A stretch of 64,000 nucleotides of DNA from Bog-756 sp963812885. Lineage in GTDB: Bacteria > Actinomycetota > Acidimicrobiia > Acidimicrobiales > RAAP-2. Under the pieces are notes generated by a model. It searched no databases and was not told the origin of the DNA. It saw nothing but the letters and a program-made list of their open reading frames with translations. Both the position numbers and the translations under genes were made by a program. Of the stretch, positions 27,660 to 38,273 are shown in pieces; positions within the stretch are counted from its first letter, which is position 1, and each line of letters starts with the position of its first letter. The DNA is taken from positions 124,001 to 188,000 of the forward strand of contig CAWEWZ010000011.1 in the NCBI GenBank assembly GCA_963812885.1. The letters run 5' to 3'.

Positions 27660-28419
27660 ATGATCGGGCGGAGCTCAACGGACCTTCGCCGCACGCTGGG
27701 CGCGGCCGGCCGTCTGTGGGCGTCACCGGCACACCACGAGGTCTGCGACGAGTGGTGGCTGTCCTGCAGCGGCCAGCGGAACGTGAATTACAACGTGGCC
27801 TTCTCGCAGTCGTCGAGTCCGTCCGTGCTCGTCGAGCACTGTCTCCAACCGCTGCTCGACCTCGGCCGTACCGGCCATCATCATGCTGGCTGGAGCAGGG
27901 CTGGCCACCGCCCAGACCCTGTCCGAGGCCGGATGGGTGACCGTGGGTGCCTTGCCCCTGATGACGTTGACGACCCGGAACGGTTCCGGCGGCGACGAGT
28001 CCGACATCCGCCGCCTGTCGGCTGACGATCTCCCGGGCGCCAGAGAGCTCCTGTCCGACACCTACGGGCTCGATGACGCCTCGGCGATGGCGGCCGTGCC
28101 CGACGCCCTGGTCGACGACGACGGCCTGGGGGCCTGGGGGGTGTTCGACGGGCAGCAGCTGGCATCGTGTTTCACCGGCATCGTCGAAGACGGGCTCTTC
28201 GTCGTGTGGTCGATGGCCACCCGGCGCGACTGCCAGGGCCATGGCTACGGGCACCGGCTCCTCCATTCCGTGCTGGGCCATCAGCTCGAGCGGGGCGTCG
28301 ACGGTTCGTTGCTGCAGTCGTCAGTGGTCGGGCAGAGGCTCTATCTGGGACTGGGCTACACGGTGGTCGAATACTGGCAGCTCTGGTCGCGGCCCCGGTG
28401 GGTCATGGCCAACGCCTGA
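27660..28419 (+). CDS. GNAT-like N-acetyltransferase (one +1 frameshift near 27868)
   Basis: ATG 27660 gives MIGRSSTDLRRTLGAAGRLW and an N-terminal region with EVCDEWWLSCSGQRNVNYN. Near 27868 one base must be skipped, changing LLDLGRTGHH to LLDLGRPAIIMLAGAGLATA. The second half contains SDIRRLSADDLPGARELL, then VVWSMATRRDCQGHGYGHRL, the acetyl-CoA pyrophosphate loop of GNAT enzymes (R-x-x-Q-G-H-G-x-G), and ends with GLGYTVVEYWQLW. About 252 residues in all; two-domain GNAT proteins of this size are common and mostly uncharacterised. The acceptor is unknown. Both halves look conserved, so the break is probably a sequence error. Confidence 0.7.
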
Positions 28420-28440
28420 GCACCGGCTCGGCGCCAGGGG

Positions 28441-29994
28441 TCACCCCGGCGATTGGGCCGGGCTGGCGGGGCGGAGCCCGTGCAGGCCGGCATCGGCCAG
28501 GAGCCGTCGCTCGTCCAGCTTGCTCGACGGGGTGAGCGGAAGGCTCTCGACCAGCTCGACCCGATCGGGCAGCATCGAGTCGGGGAGCCGCTCCCCGGCA
28601 GCACGCCGGAGATCGAGTGCCGAGACCATCCCGTCGGCGACCACGAAGGCGACGATACCGGTCTGGCCGTCGTCGTCGTAGGCCACACACGCCGCCGCCG
28701 ACACCCCGGACAGACCGCTCATGGCGTCGCCCAGTTCGACGAGCGAGATTCGTATCCCGAGGCGCTTGATCACCCGGTCGGCGCGGTCCACGTACACGTA
28801 GTTGCCGTCATCTCCGCGGTAGACGAGGTCGCCGGTGCGGTAGACCGTCTCCCCTCCGACCACGTCGGTCCGCAGTACGTCAGCGGTCAACTCGGTTGCG
28901 CCCCAGTAGCCGTCCATCAGCTGGCTGCCGCCGATGTACAGCTCCCCGACACGGTTCGTCGAGTCGACGAGGCGGCCTTCGTCGTCGACGACATGGAACG
29001 TCACGCCCGGGTGGGGTTGCCCGATGGACACCGTCCCGTCGGCAATCGTCTCGGGCGTGACTCTGACGTGGGTCACCGCGATGGTCGTCTCGGTGGGGCC
29101 GTAACGGTTGAAGACCTCGACGTCGGGCGCCGCGTCCCACAGGGCACGGACATCGGTGGCCGCGCAGGCCTCGCCACCGAGCGCCACCAGAAGCGAAGTC
29201 CCGGCCAGCTCGGTCGATCTGAGGGCTGGACAGCAACAGACGCAGGTAGCTGGGCGAGAAGCCCGTGTAGGTGATCGGCTTCGCGGGTGACCGCATTGAA
29301 GAAGGTCCGCGGGAACAGCAGGGCCTCCCGCGGCCGGATGACCACGGCCCCGCCGGAGAACAGGGTGGGGAACAGCGTGCCGAAGGACCCGTCGAAGTGG
29401 AACGGGGACACGCACAGCGTGCGGGTGGCGGCGCTGCAGACCGAGGGCGTCGGCGGTGGCGGCGACTGCGGCGGCGAACGCACGGTTGCCGATGAGCACT
29501 CCCTTGGGGGTGCCGGTGGTGCCCGACGTGTAGATGGCGTAGGCCACCCGATCGGTGATCCGGTCCGGCGCCGGGGGCTCCCCTTCGACTGCACGCAGGG
29601 CCGAGATCCGCACCCACCGTCCCGGCTCGAAGGACGGCGAAGTCTCGGCGTCGGCGTCCCCCTCCTCGTCGGAGGTGACGACGGTGGCCGGTGCACAGTC
29701 GGCGAGGATGGCGTCCAGCCTGGCCGCAGGATCGGTCACGGCCAGCGGGACGAAGATGGCCCCGATCCACAGGCAGGCCAATGCGGCCACCACGAAGTCC
29801 ACGGAGTTGGGGAGGTGGAGGGCGACCCGGTCGCCGGGCACGACACCGCGGGCCTCGAGACCGGCCGCCACCCGGGCGGCGTCGGAGCGGAGCTCACCGT
29901 AGGTCAGGTCCGTCTCCAGATCCTTGACCGCCGGTCGCTCGGGCCCGGAGTCGGCGTGGTCCAGGATGGCCCACAGGACGTCCGGCGCCGTCAA
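28441..29994 (-). CDS. Stand-alone adenylation (AMP-binding) enzyme (three +1 frameshifts as read)
   Basis: This is an ANL-superfamily ligase of about 517 residues that activates a carboxylic or amino acid as the acyl-AMP. TTG 29992-29994 overlaps the upstream amidohydrolase stop (TTGA) and starts (M)TAPDVLWAILDHADSGPE. Core motifs: YTSGTTGTPKG, NRYGPTETTIAV, YRTGDLVYRGDDG, RVIKRLGIRISLVELGDAM and the catalytic Lys in PLTPSSKLDERRLL. Shifts near 29435, 29285 and 29225 are all +1; the segments in the other frames read SPFHFDGSFGTLFPTLFSGG and PITYTGFSPSYLRLLLSSP, as expected in this family. No carrier domain is attached. The sequence style is of an amino-acid-type A domain; the substrate may be an amino acid released by the neighbouring deacylase, but this is inference. 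Confidence 0.8.
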   Translation of the reverse strand: MTAPDVLWAILDHADSGPERPAVKDLETDLTYGELRSDAARVAAGLEARGVVPGDRVALHLPNSVDFVVAALACLWIGAIFVPLAVTDPAARLDAILADCAPATVVTSDEEGDADAETSPSFEPGRWVRISALRAVEGEPPAPDRITDRVAYAIYTSGTTGTPKGVLIGNRAFAAAVAATADALGLQRRHPHAVRVPVPLRRVLRHAVPHPVLRRGRGHPAAGGPAVPADLLQCGHPRSRSPTRASRPATCVCCCPALRSTELAGTSLLVALGGEACAATDVRALWDAAPDVEVFNRYGPTETTIAVTHVRVTPETIADGTVSIGQPHPGVTFHVVDDEGRLVDSTNRVGELYIGGSQLMDGYWGATELTADVLRTDVVGGETVYRTGDLVYRGDDGNYVYVDRADRVIKRLGIRISLVELGDAMSGLSGVSAAACVAYDDDGQTGIVAFVVADGMVSALDLRRAAGERLPDSMLPDRVELVESLPLTPSSKLDERRLLADAGLHGLRPASPAQSPG

Positions 29995-31758
29995 CCCCGG
30001 TCCCTGGTCGGGTCGGATCGGACGCCGCGGACCAGTTCCCCGGGCAGCTCGCCGGTATGGACCCCGTCCTCGAAGGTCACCGCTCCCCGCTTCAACGTCC
30101 AGCGGTAGCCCGTGGCCTCCTGCAGGAGCCGCCGTCCACCGGCGGGCAGGTCGGCGGTGATCTCCGGTGGTGCGCACTCGAGCCGGTCCAGGTCGATGAC
30201 GTTGAGATCGGCCACATAGCCGGGAGCCGACCACGCCCCGGTCGAGCCACCCGAAGTGCGCGGCCGGCCGCCGGCTGATCTGGTGGACCACCGACTCGAC
30301 GGGTATCCCGTCGTCCTCCCGGCGGTCGCGGGCCCACAGGGACAGGTAGGTGGTGGTCATGCTCCCGTCGCAGATCTGTCCGCAGTGGGCGCCGGCGTCG
30401 GACAGGCCGAACATGGCCACCGGTGACGTGATCATCTCGTGGACGGCATCGAGATTCCCGTGGGCGAAGTTGAACATGGGGGTGTAGATGAGCTGGTGGC
30501 CGCTCGCGCTGCAGCTGGACGTCATAGGCGTACTCGGCCGGATCGACGCCGGCCCGCCGGGCCATCGCGCCCAGCGAGCGGCTGCTGTCCAGGTTGTAGT
30601 CGACCGGGTCGTCGAGGACGTACATCTCGTCGAAGCGGCCGAAGAAGGCGTAGCCGGCGAAGGCGTCGGGCCCCGAGGTCAGCTGGGCGTGGCCGTCGAG
30701 GATCCGCCGCCGCCGCTCCGGATCGCGCAGGGCGGCCACCCGCTCGTCGAGCGGGAGTCCGGCGATCTTGAGGTACGCCCGCGCCGGGGTGAAGACATTG
30801 GCCGAGGCCTGCAGCCCGAGCAGGACCCCGATGGGCCGGGGTGCCACCTGGGCCTTGACGTCGAGACCCTCGGCCTGGAGGTTCACGGCCAGTGCCATCA
30901 GGTCGCGCCAGCGCTCGGGCGCGGCCATGTCCTGTTGCACGGTGTAGCTGACCGGGCGCCGGCTGGCCCGGGCGAACGCGGTGACCAGTTCGAACTCGGA
31001 CCGGGCGAACTCGTCGTCGGTGGTGCGGTAGCTGTCCGACAGGAACTGGAAGACGCCGCTGGTCGCGCCCGCGCAGGACCGAGGCCAGGGCCAGCAGCTC
31101 GGGCTCCCGGGCCCGCAGCGTGCCCAGGTTCTCCCCCGTGCTGGTGCGGTGGCGCTCCGTCCGCGAGGTCGAGACGCCGACCGCACCGGCGTCGAGCCCC
31201 TGCTCGAGCAGCTTGGCCATCTGCTCGAGCTCGCCGTCATCGGGATGCTCGGTGGGGTCGGCGCCCCGGTCCCCCATGACGAAGGCGCGCAGCGCGGCGT
31301 GAGGGACATGGGTGCCGACATCGATCGTCCGGGGCTGGCGGTCGAGGGCGTCGAGGTACTCGGGGAAGGATCCCCAGTCCCAACGCAGCCCTTCGTGCAG
31401 CGCCGTCCCGGGGATGTCCTCGACGCCCTCCATCATCTCGATCAGCCACTGGTGTCGGTCGGGCGCCACCGGGGCGAAGCCGACGCCGCAATTCCCCATG
31501 GCCACGGTGGTGACCCCGTGGTGCGACGAGGGTGCGAGGAACGGGATCCCACGTCGCCTGGCCGTCGTAGTGGGTATGGGGATCGACGAATCCGGGAGTG
31601 ACCAGCAGACCGTCGGCGTCGATCTCCCGGCGACCCCGTCCGACGTCGTCACCCACCTCGGTGATCCGGTCCCCCACGATGGCGACGTCGGCCCGGCGCC
31701 GCGGGGCCCCGGTGCCGTCGGCCACGGTCCCGTTTCGGATCACCAGATCGGCGGTCAT
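29991..31758 (-). CDS. D-aminoacylase / N-acyl-D-amino-acid deacylase family amidohydrolase (four +1 frameshifts as read)
   Basis: This is a metal-dependent amidohydrolase of about 588 residues. ATG 31756-31758 follows GGAGGG and gives MTADLVIRNGTVADGTG. The metal site HTHYDGQ and the bridging Cys in MGNCGVGFAP mark the D-aminoacylase branch; GAHCGQICDGSMTT and the C-terminal GYRWTLKRGAVTFEDG also match. Shifts near 31542, 31070, 30517 and 30238 are all +1, and each joins conserved segments, for example WDPFLAPSSHHGVTTVAM. The enzyme releases D-amino acids from N-acyl derivatives, or acts on related amides. It begins 17 bases after the aldo/keto reductase and its stop overlaps the adenylation-enzyme start, so the three form an operon. 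Confidence 0.8.
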
Positions 31759-31775
31759 GGCGTCCCTCCGCCCGG

Positions 31776-32661
31776 TCAGCCGGCCAGGGTCCAGCGCCGC
31801 AGTGACTTGCGGGCCCCGGACAGCTCGTCGAACTGGTCGTCGGTCAGGACGAGCTGTGCGGCACCGCAGTTCTCCTCGAGGTGCTCGACCGACGAGGTGC
31901 CCGGAATGGGCAGCATCACCGGCGAGCGGCGCAGCAGCCAGGCCAGGCACACCTGGGAGATGGTGGCCCCCGACGCCTGGGCCACCTGGTCGATGGGGCC
32001 GCCCGGCCGGGACAGCTTCCCGCTGGCCAGGGGGAACCACGGGATGAAGCCGATACCCAGCTGTTCGCAGTGGTCGACGACGTCGTCGGCGCCCCGGAAG
32101 GCGATGTTGTACTGGTTCTGCACGCTGACCACCGGCACGATCCTGCCGGGCCGCGTCCAGCTGGTCCACGCCGACCTCGGACAGCCCCACCTCAGCCACC
32201 TTCCCGGCGTCGCGGAGCTCCTTCAGGACACCGAACTGGTCGTCGGCGGGGACGTCGGGGTCGACGCGGTGGAGCTGGAAGAGATCGATCCGATCCACAC
32301 CCAGGCGGCGGAGGCTCCCCTCGCACTGCTGGCGCAGGTAGTCGGGGCGACCGCAGGCGACCCACTCCCCCGGGCCCGGTCGGGTGAGCCCGGCCTTGGT
32401 GGCGATTCTGACCTGCTCGGGATAGGGGTGGAGTGCCTCCCGGATCAGGTCCTCGGCCACATTGGGGCCGTAGGAGTCGGCCGTATCGATCAGGTCGACG
32501 CCCAATTCGACGGCCCGGCGCAGCACCCGGATGGCGCCGTCATGATCCGCGGGCGGCCCCCATACCCCGGGGCCGGTGAGCTGCATCGCCCCGAACCCAA
32601 GGCGGTGCACGGTGAGGGTGCCCAACGGGAGCGTCCCAGCGTCGTCGACCATCGTCCTCAT
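31776..32661 (-). CDS. Aldo/keto reductase (one +1 frameshift near 32140)
   Basis: This is an NADPH-dependent aldo/keto reductase of about 294 residues. ATG 32659-32661 follows GAGAGAAGGAA; ATG 32652 (MVDDAGTLPLG) is an alternative. The catalytic tetrad fits Asp and Tyr in DTADSYGPNVAEDL, Lys in RIATKAGLTRPG and His in DLFQLHRVDPD. After AGKVAEVGLSEVGVDQLDAA one base must be skipped, and the frame continues RQIVPVVSVQNQYNIAFRG with the NADPH-binding end PIPGTSSVEHLEENCGA. It is the first gene of the three-gene minus-strand operon with the amidohydrolase and adenylation enzyme, and diverges from the FAD/NAD(P)-binding gene. The carbonyl substrate is unknown. Confidence 0.85.
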
Positions 32662-32763
32662 TTCCTTCTCTCTGCTGCTGCGGTGACTCGTTGCAATTAC
32701 GAAGGTCCAGACCTGGGCGTCCCACAAGCTTACCCGCCGGCCTGGCCAAACGGACGTAAATGC

Positions 32764-32793
32764 TTGTCCTGGCCCACAACGGCGGCGTACCGT
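32764..32793 (+). promoter_or_regulatory. Possible promoter TTGTCC-N18-TACCGT for the FAD/NAD(P) gene
   Basis: TTGTCC (32764-32769) and TACCGT (32788-32793) are 18 bases apart, in the divergent 250-base spacer between the aldo/keto reductase and the FAD/NAD(P)-binding gene. TTGTCC is a frequent actinobacterial -35 variant; the -10 is weak. Confidence 0.35.
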
Positions 32794-32911
32794 GGTGGAG
32801 CGGCGATGCCGAGTAAGGGGCCGGCGTGAGCATGAAATTACGGTGTCCATTCCTCGTGATGAGCTCGGCCATTCGACGCCGAGCTCCCTTCGTTCGCCCT
32901 CCCACGGGCCG

Positions 32912-34727
32912 ATGATCGAGTTCGCCATCGTCGGGCTCGGCGCCTGGGGGTTGTGCGTGCTCGAGCGGACCGTGGTCCGGGCCCGGCACTCGAGCGCCCC
33001 CATCCGGGTGCACCTGGTCGAGCCCGGCCAACTGGGCGGCGGCGTCTACTCGGCCAGCCAACCCGACTACCTGGTCCTCAACAACGCGTGCGGGCAGCTG
33101 TCCCTCTACGCGTCCCCGAACAGCGAGGAGCACCCTCCCTACGCCGTCGGCCTCTACGAATGGGCGGTCGTGCGGGGCTTCCGCTGGGTGGGCCACGAGT
33201 GCCGGATCGGCACCGAGGGCGAGCCCATCCGGCCCACCGACTACCTTCCCCGCCGTCTCATGGGCGAGTACCTGGCCTGGTTCTACGACACCCTGGTGGC
33301 CGACGCCCCCGACAACCTCGAGATCGTCCGGCACTACGCCGCCGCCGTCGACATCTCACCCGAGATCGGTGGACGCGAGGCGGTGGTGCTCGACAGCGGC
33401 ACGACCCTCTCCGTCGACCACGTGGTGCTGACCTCCGGCCACACCTTCAACGCCGAGCAGCCCGGACCGATCGGGGGCCGTGCGCTACCTGCGGCCATAT
33501 CCGGTCGAATACTTCGACGAGCCCATCCCGCCGGGCGCACCGGTGGCCGTCGCCGGCATGGGCCTGGTGGGGTTCGACGTGCTGACCGCGCTCACCGTCG
33601 GGAGGGGCGGGACCTACGAGCCCATGGGCTCGAGGAAGCGCTACGTCCCGAGCGGTCGGGAGCCGGTCATCCACCTGTACTCACGCTCGGGCGTGCCCTA
33701 CTGCGCCAAATCCGCCCACGGCGTCGACCCCTACGGTGCCTACCGGCCGGTGGTGTGCACGCCCGAGGAGTTCGCCGAGCTGACCCACCCCGGCGGTTCG
33801 CCCATCCGCCGGCAGGTCGACTTCCGGAACGAACTGCTCCCGCTCCTGTTCGCCGAGATGCAGGCCCGCTACTACACCCATGCCGCATACCTGAAGGGCG
33901 GCGTCGAGGAATCCTCCACGGCACGCGACCTCCTGCGCTCGGCCTGGCTCGACGGCGATTTCGAGAACGCCGTACAGAAGCTGGGGCTGCTGTACGGGCC
34001 CTTCGATCCCACCACCCAGATCTTCGCCGGTGTCGGCCGCCACTACACCTCGGGCCGCGACTACCAGGCCCAGGTCTACGAAATGATCGAGATCGACCTG
34101 GACGAGGCGCTGGCCGAAGGGGGCAGCCCGGTCAAGGCGGCCCAGGAGGTGCTCAGGATCCTCCGCGACCAGTTGCGCTCGGTCATCGAGTTCGGCGGGC
34201 TGTCCCTCGAGTCCTACATCGACTTCCAGTCGAATGTGCGGGGACGGATCAACCGGCTCGAAGCCGGTCCCCCGCCGCTGCGGTCCCAGCAGCTCCTCGC
34301 CCTCCTCGACGCCGGTGTGGTCCGGATCGAACTGGGGCCGGACCCCGAGCTCACCGCGCTGGACGACGGTTCGGTGATCCTCCGCTCGACCCAGCTCGAC
34401 CAGGCCAACGAGGTCACGGTCAACGGCGTCGTGCGCGGGCACCTCGACCTCCCGTCACTGGCCCGGTCGAACTCGCCCCTGCTCAGCCGCCTCTACGCCA
34501 TGGGACGGCTGACCCAGCTCAGCTACGGGGACACCGCAGTGGGCAGTGTGGCCATCAGTGAGGACTTCCACCCCTATGACGCCGAGGGACGCCTCCAGCC
34601 GAACCTGTCACTGCTCGGGGTGCTGACCGAAGGGGTCCGCTACTTCACCCACTACCTTCCCTCACCCCGCAGCCGTCTGCGGGCCGTCCTCGACGCTCAG
34701 GAGTGCGTGGAGGGGATCATCGGCTGA
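32912..34727 (+). CDS. FAD/NAD(P)-binding protein (one +1 frameshift near 33478)
   Basis: This protein of about 604 residues belongs to the FAD/NAD(P)-binding (NAD_binding_9-like) group. ATG 32912 gives MIEFAIVGLGAWGLCVLERT, placing a GxGxxG dinucleotide fold at the N-terminus, followed by LVEPGQLGGGVYSASQPDYL. After EQPGPIGG one base must be skipped; the frame resumes VRYLRPYPVEYFDEPIPPGA with a second GxGxxG, AVAGMGLVGFDVLTAL. YCAKSAHGVDPYG and the C-terminal SVAISEDFHPYDAEGRLQPN are conserved-looking but of unknown role. Such proteins are probably flavin monooxygenases or oxidoreductases acting in natural-product pathways. It converges on the PLP enzyme gene with an 18-base gap and is divergent from the aldo/keto reductase, linking the two halves of the putative cluster. 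Confidence 0.8.
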
Positions 34728-34745
34728 GCTCCCCGGCCGGCCCGG

Positions 34746-36021
34746 TCAGGCGGTGGCCAGCGACAGCGCCTGATCGATGTCGGCGATCAGGTCGTCCACG
34801 TGCTCCAGGCCGATCGACAGACGGATCGTCTCGGGTCGGATGCCGGCGGCGATGAGCTCGCGGTCGGAGAGTTGGCGATGGGTCGTCGAGGCCGGATGGA
34901 TGGCCAGCGACTTGGCGTCACCGAGGTTGAGCAGCCGTTTGAACAGCTGCAGGGAATCGAAGAAGGCCAGTCCCGCCTCGTAGCCCCCGATCGCCCCGAA
35001 GGTGATGATGGACGGCACCCGGCCGTGGAGGTAGCGCTGCATCAGGTCGAAGTGGGGGTGGTCGGGGAAGCCGGCGAAGCTGACCCACTCGACGCGAGGA
35101 TCGGCCTCCAGGTAGGCGGCGATCGCTCTGGCGTTGGCTTCGTGGCGGTCGAGGCGGACCGCCATCGTCTCCAGCCCCTGCAGGAGCAGGAAGGCGTTGA
35201 ACGGGGACAGGGTGGCGCCGGTGTTCCGGAGCTGGATGGAACGGGCCCGCACGGTGAAGGGCCGCTCGGGGAAGTCACGGGCGAACACCACCCCGTGGAA
35301 CGCCGGGTCCGGCTCGTTGAACATCGGGAAACGGTCGGCATGCTCGGTCCACGGGAACCGGCCGCCGTCGACGATGGCTCCCCCGGTGGTCGTGCCGTGG
35401 CCACCGACGAACTTGGTCAGCGAGTGCACGACCACGTCGGCTCCGTGCTCGAACGGTTTCAGCATCATCGGGGTGGCGACGGTGTTGTCCACGATGAGGG
35501 GCACCCCGGACCGCGTGGGCGACGTCGGCCACCGCCTCGAGGTCCACCACGTTGCCGGCCGGGTTCCCGATCGTCTCGCAGAACACGGCGAAGGTGTCGT
35601 CGTCGATCAGGGCTCCGATCGACTCGGCCCGGTCGTCGACGGCGAAGCGGGCCTCGATCCCGAGCGTGGGCAGGACGTGGGCGAAGTAGGTGAACGTGGC
35701 CCCGTACAGCTGGGGGGCCACCACGAAGTTGGTCCCGGCCCGGGCCACCGTCAGGATCGAATAACTCACAGCCGCCATTCCCGAGGCCAGCACCAGCCCG
35801 GCCGTCCCTCCCTCGAGGGCGGCGATCCGCTTCTCGAGGACGTCGTTGGTCGGGTTGTTGATCCGGTTGTAGTGGAATCCCGGCGTCTCCAGGTCCAGCA
35901 CCGCCCCGGCGTGCTCGGCATCGATGAAATCGTGGGCCACCGTCTGGTAGATGGGCACGGCAACCGCCCGGGTGCCATCGGCGCTGTAGCCGCCGTGGAT
36001 GGCGATGGTCTCGTCGTGCAT
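34746..36021 (-). CDS. PLP-dependent O-acylhomoserine sulfhydrylase / gamma-replacement enzyme (one +1 frameshift near 35507)
   Basis: This is a Cys/Met-metabolism PLP enzyme of about 425 residues. ATG 36019-36021 gives MHDETIAIHGGYSADGTRAV. The active-site Tyr/Arg are in YNRINNPTNDVLEKRIAALE; the frame breaks near 35507 in a GGGG run (VRG then VPLIVDNTVATPMMLKPFEH), and the PLP Lys is in VVHSLTKFVGGHGTT. AIHPASTTHRQLSDREL is typical of O-acetylhomoserine sulfhydrylases. It begins 5 bases after the MetA-like gene, so its substrate is probably the O-acylhomoserine made there. A second such enzyme (47771-49069) serves methionine synthesis, so this copy may use a nucleophile other than sulfide to make a non-standard amino acid. 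That role is inferred. Confidence 0.85.
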
Positions 36022-36026
36022 GCGCC

Positions 36027-36999
36027 TCAGCTGCTCCTCTTCGTCACTCCGGCCATCCAGTTGGCGTACAGCCCGGTGGCCGTGGCCCGCCACGGCCAGT
36101 CGGCCCTGGCCCCCATCTCCTCGAAGGGGAACGACTCGACGAGCGACGGGGCACGCTCGCCCCCGACGATCCGCTCGTGCAGGGTGCGGAGTTCTTCCCA
36201 GTCGCCGGGGGCCACGCAGTGAAGGGGGAGGCGGGGCACATCGTCACGCTCGCCGAGCACGTATCTCCTTGCGTCGCGGTGGTACTCACGGAGCAGGCTG
36301 GAAGGATCGTACTCGGGGTGACCCTGGACGAGTACGACCTCAGAGCCCGCAGTGGCCTTGGTGATCACGCTCCAACCGACGACGTCCGATTCGAGTGCCA
36401 CCTCGTAGCCGGCCGCCAGCACCTGGTCGACGGCGACGGTGTTGAGCCTCGAGTGCGGGAGGACGATGTCGGAGCCGAGGCCTTCGGCCAGCGGGTGGGA
36501 ACGGGCCTGCTGGGGGAAGACGCCGGTGCACTTGGCCTCCAGCGTCGTCCGCTCGATTCCGTCGAACACGGCCAGGGCGGCGTGGGCCGACAGGCAGGAC
36601 AACAGCATGGAGCGGACCTGCCCCCGGCCCCACGACAACAGACCGGCCAGGTCGTCCCAGTAGGGCTCGTCCTCGATGTGCGCGGCCAACGGGATTCGAT
36701 CCGGTCACGATGAGCAGATCCGGCGCCTGGTCCCGGATCGTCCCGAAGGGCAGGTAGTCGGCGGCGATCCGTGCCGCCGTCCGTTCGGCCCTCGGGATGC
36801 CCTCCATGGTGTAGCGCCTCACCTCGACCGTCTCGCAACCCGATCCGGCATCGAGCAGATCCAGGTACTGCCGCTCGGTGGCGTCGAAGGCGCCGTCGGG
36901 CATGTTGTTGACGAAGGCGCACGACCAGCGGGCCGGCCCGGGCTCGTCGGGCGGGCCACCCGGGTCCGAATCCCGGGCCCCGGACAGCCGCACGGTCAT
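36027..36999 (-). CDS. MetA-like homoserine O-succinyltransferase/acetyltransferase (one +1 frameshift near 36682)
   Basis: This is a class-I-amidotransferase-like acyltransferase of about 323 residues. ATG 36997-36999 shares its A with the TAA of the ATP-grasp gene (TAATG). The N-terminal CAFVNNMPDGAFDATERQYL matches the MetA start (usually N.MP..A...TE). Near 36682 one base must be skipped, giving LLIVTGSNPLAAHIEDEPYW. The catalytic Cys is in LLSCLSAHAALAVFDGIERT, with GVFPQQARSHPL following; the His-Glu pair is in VVLVQGHPEYDPSSLLREYH. This fits homoserine O-acyltransferases of the MetA fold, unrelated to MetX, which is also present at 46.6 kb. The product presumably feeds the adjacent PLP enzyme. 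Succinyl versus acetyl preference cannot be told. Confidence 0.85.
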
Positions 37000-38273
37000 T
37001 AGTGCCTCACGTCGGCGTAGGTAACCGTGACCTCGTTGTGAAGGAGTCGGTAGACCGCCTGCAGCTCGTCGTAGTCAGCAGTCGAACCGACGACGGCCAT
37101 GATGTGGGTCCGCGAACCGTCCCGCCAGTCGAGATCGGCGCCGGGCCCCTGATGCACACTGATGGTGTCCACCCTCGGGTGGTCGCTCACCCTCTCCACG
37201 CCCTCGATGGTGGCCACCGTGGCCGAGACGGCGGGCGGCTGCAGGAAGAATCGGTAACCGATCCGCTCGGTGGTCACCGGTCCGTCGATCCGGATGTCCT
37301 CGCCGAGCGCCACCCGAAGGGTCAGCTCGAGCAGCGGGATGCCCGCCGCCCGCTCGAGCATCTCGGGCACCCCGCCACCCACCCGACCGTTCACCTCGAT
37401 GATCCGGGGGCCGTCAGGGGTGAACTTGACCTCGGTGTGGAGACAGCCGGTCCGGACATCGAGTGCTTCGATGGCCGCCGTGGCCAGCGCCAGTACCTGC
37501 TGCTGTTCGGCGTCGTCGAGAGCCGCCGGGATGAAGAAGCCGGTCTCCCGGAAGTTCTCGGCCAGTGGGAACCGGCCGGTGAGGGCCAGGTGGCTGATCT
37601 GGCCGGCGGCCACGACGCTCTCCACCGAGACGTAGGCGGCATAGTCGCTGTCCACCCGGGCCGGGTCGTCGGCCAGGTACCCCTCGAGAACCATCTCCGG
37701 ACGGCCGGGTCCCAGCGCATCGAGAAGACGGGCCAGCTCCACCCGGTCACGGGCGAGGAAGGTGTAGCGGCTCCCCTGAGCCGACCTCGGCTTGAGGATC
37801 GCCGGCCAGCCCACCTCGGACTCGATGTCGGCCAGCGACGGCTCGGCCTGGTCGGGAGCGATCACCTGACAGGCGGGCATGGGCAGCCCGGCGTCGGCCA
37901 GGACCTGCCGCTGGCGGGACTTGTCGGTGAGCGCGGCCGCCGTCGACGCCGTGTGGAAGGGGAGGTCGAGGGCGGCGGCCACCCCCGCGTACCCGACCAT
38001 GCCGGCATCGAGATAGGTGGCCAACCCGTCGGGCTCGTAGGCGGACAGGGCCTTGGTCATCCGTTCGACGTCGAGCCCGCTCACGTCGACCACCGGACCG
38101 AACCGGTTCAGCAGGTCGGCCATCTCGCCCATCTGCGGGATCGATCCGTCGATCATCCACAGCAGGTCGCACACGCCCGCGGCCGATTCGGCCAGCTGCA
38201 TGACAGGCACGCAGCGGGGCCCGTACCCGACGGCGACGAGTGGCCGCCTCCGGTTGGATTGGGAAGGATCCAT
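36999..38273 (-). CDS. ATP-grasp domain protein (candidate amino acid ligase)
   Basis: This carboxylate-amine ligase of about 424 residues couples ATP hydrolysis to peptide-like bond formation through an acyl-phosphate. ATG 38271-38273 (MDPSQSNRRRPLVAVGYGPR) is favoured; GTG 38285 is in frame. The ATP-grasp core shows LTDKSRQRQVLADAGLPMP, the ATP-binding Lys in WPAILKPRSAQGSRYTFLA, and the Mg-binding end LHTEVKFTPDGPRIIEVNGR. The C-terminal domain resembles BacD/carnosine-synthase-like ligases. It is the first gene of a three-gene operon with MetA-like and PLP enzymes (overlaps or gaps of 1 and 5 bases), so it probably ligates the homoserine-derived amino acid. The frame is intact. A palindrome lies at 38295-38307. 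Confidence 0.88.
   Translation of the reverse strand: MDPSQSNRRRPLVAVGYGPRCVPVMQLAESAAGVCDLLWMIDGSIPQMGEMADLLNRFGPVVDVSGLDVERMTKALSAYEPDGLATYLDAGMVGYAGVAAALDLPFHTASTAAALTDKSRQRQVLADAGLPMPACQVIAPDQAEPSLADIESEVGWPAILKPRSAQGSRYTFLARDRVELARLLDALGPGRPEMVLEGYLADDPARVDSDYAAYVSVESVVAAGQISHLALTGRFPLAENFRETGFFIPAALDDAEQQQVLALATAAIEALDVRTGCLHTEVKFTPDGPRIIEVNGRVGGGVPEMLERAAGIPLLELTLRVALGEDIRIDGPVTTERIGYRFFLQPPAVSATVATIEGVERVSDHPRVDTISVHQGPGADLDWRDGSRTHIMAVVGSTADYDELQAVYRLLHNEVTVTYADVRH

Noticed and set aside
32826..32915. 29-codon open frame (GTG 32826, after AAGGGGCCGGC) whose TGA overlaps ATG 32912
   Set aside because: It could be a coupling upstream frame of the FAD/NAD(P) gene, but its composition is unremarkable and no conservation can be shown.
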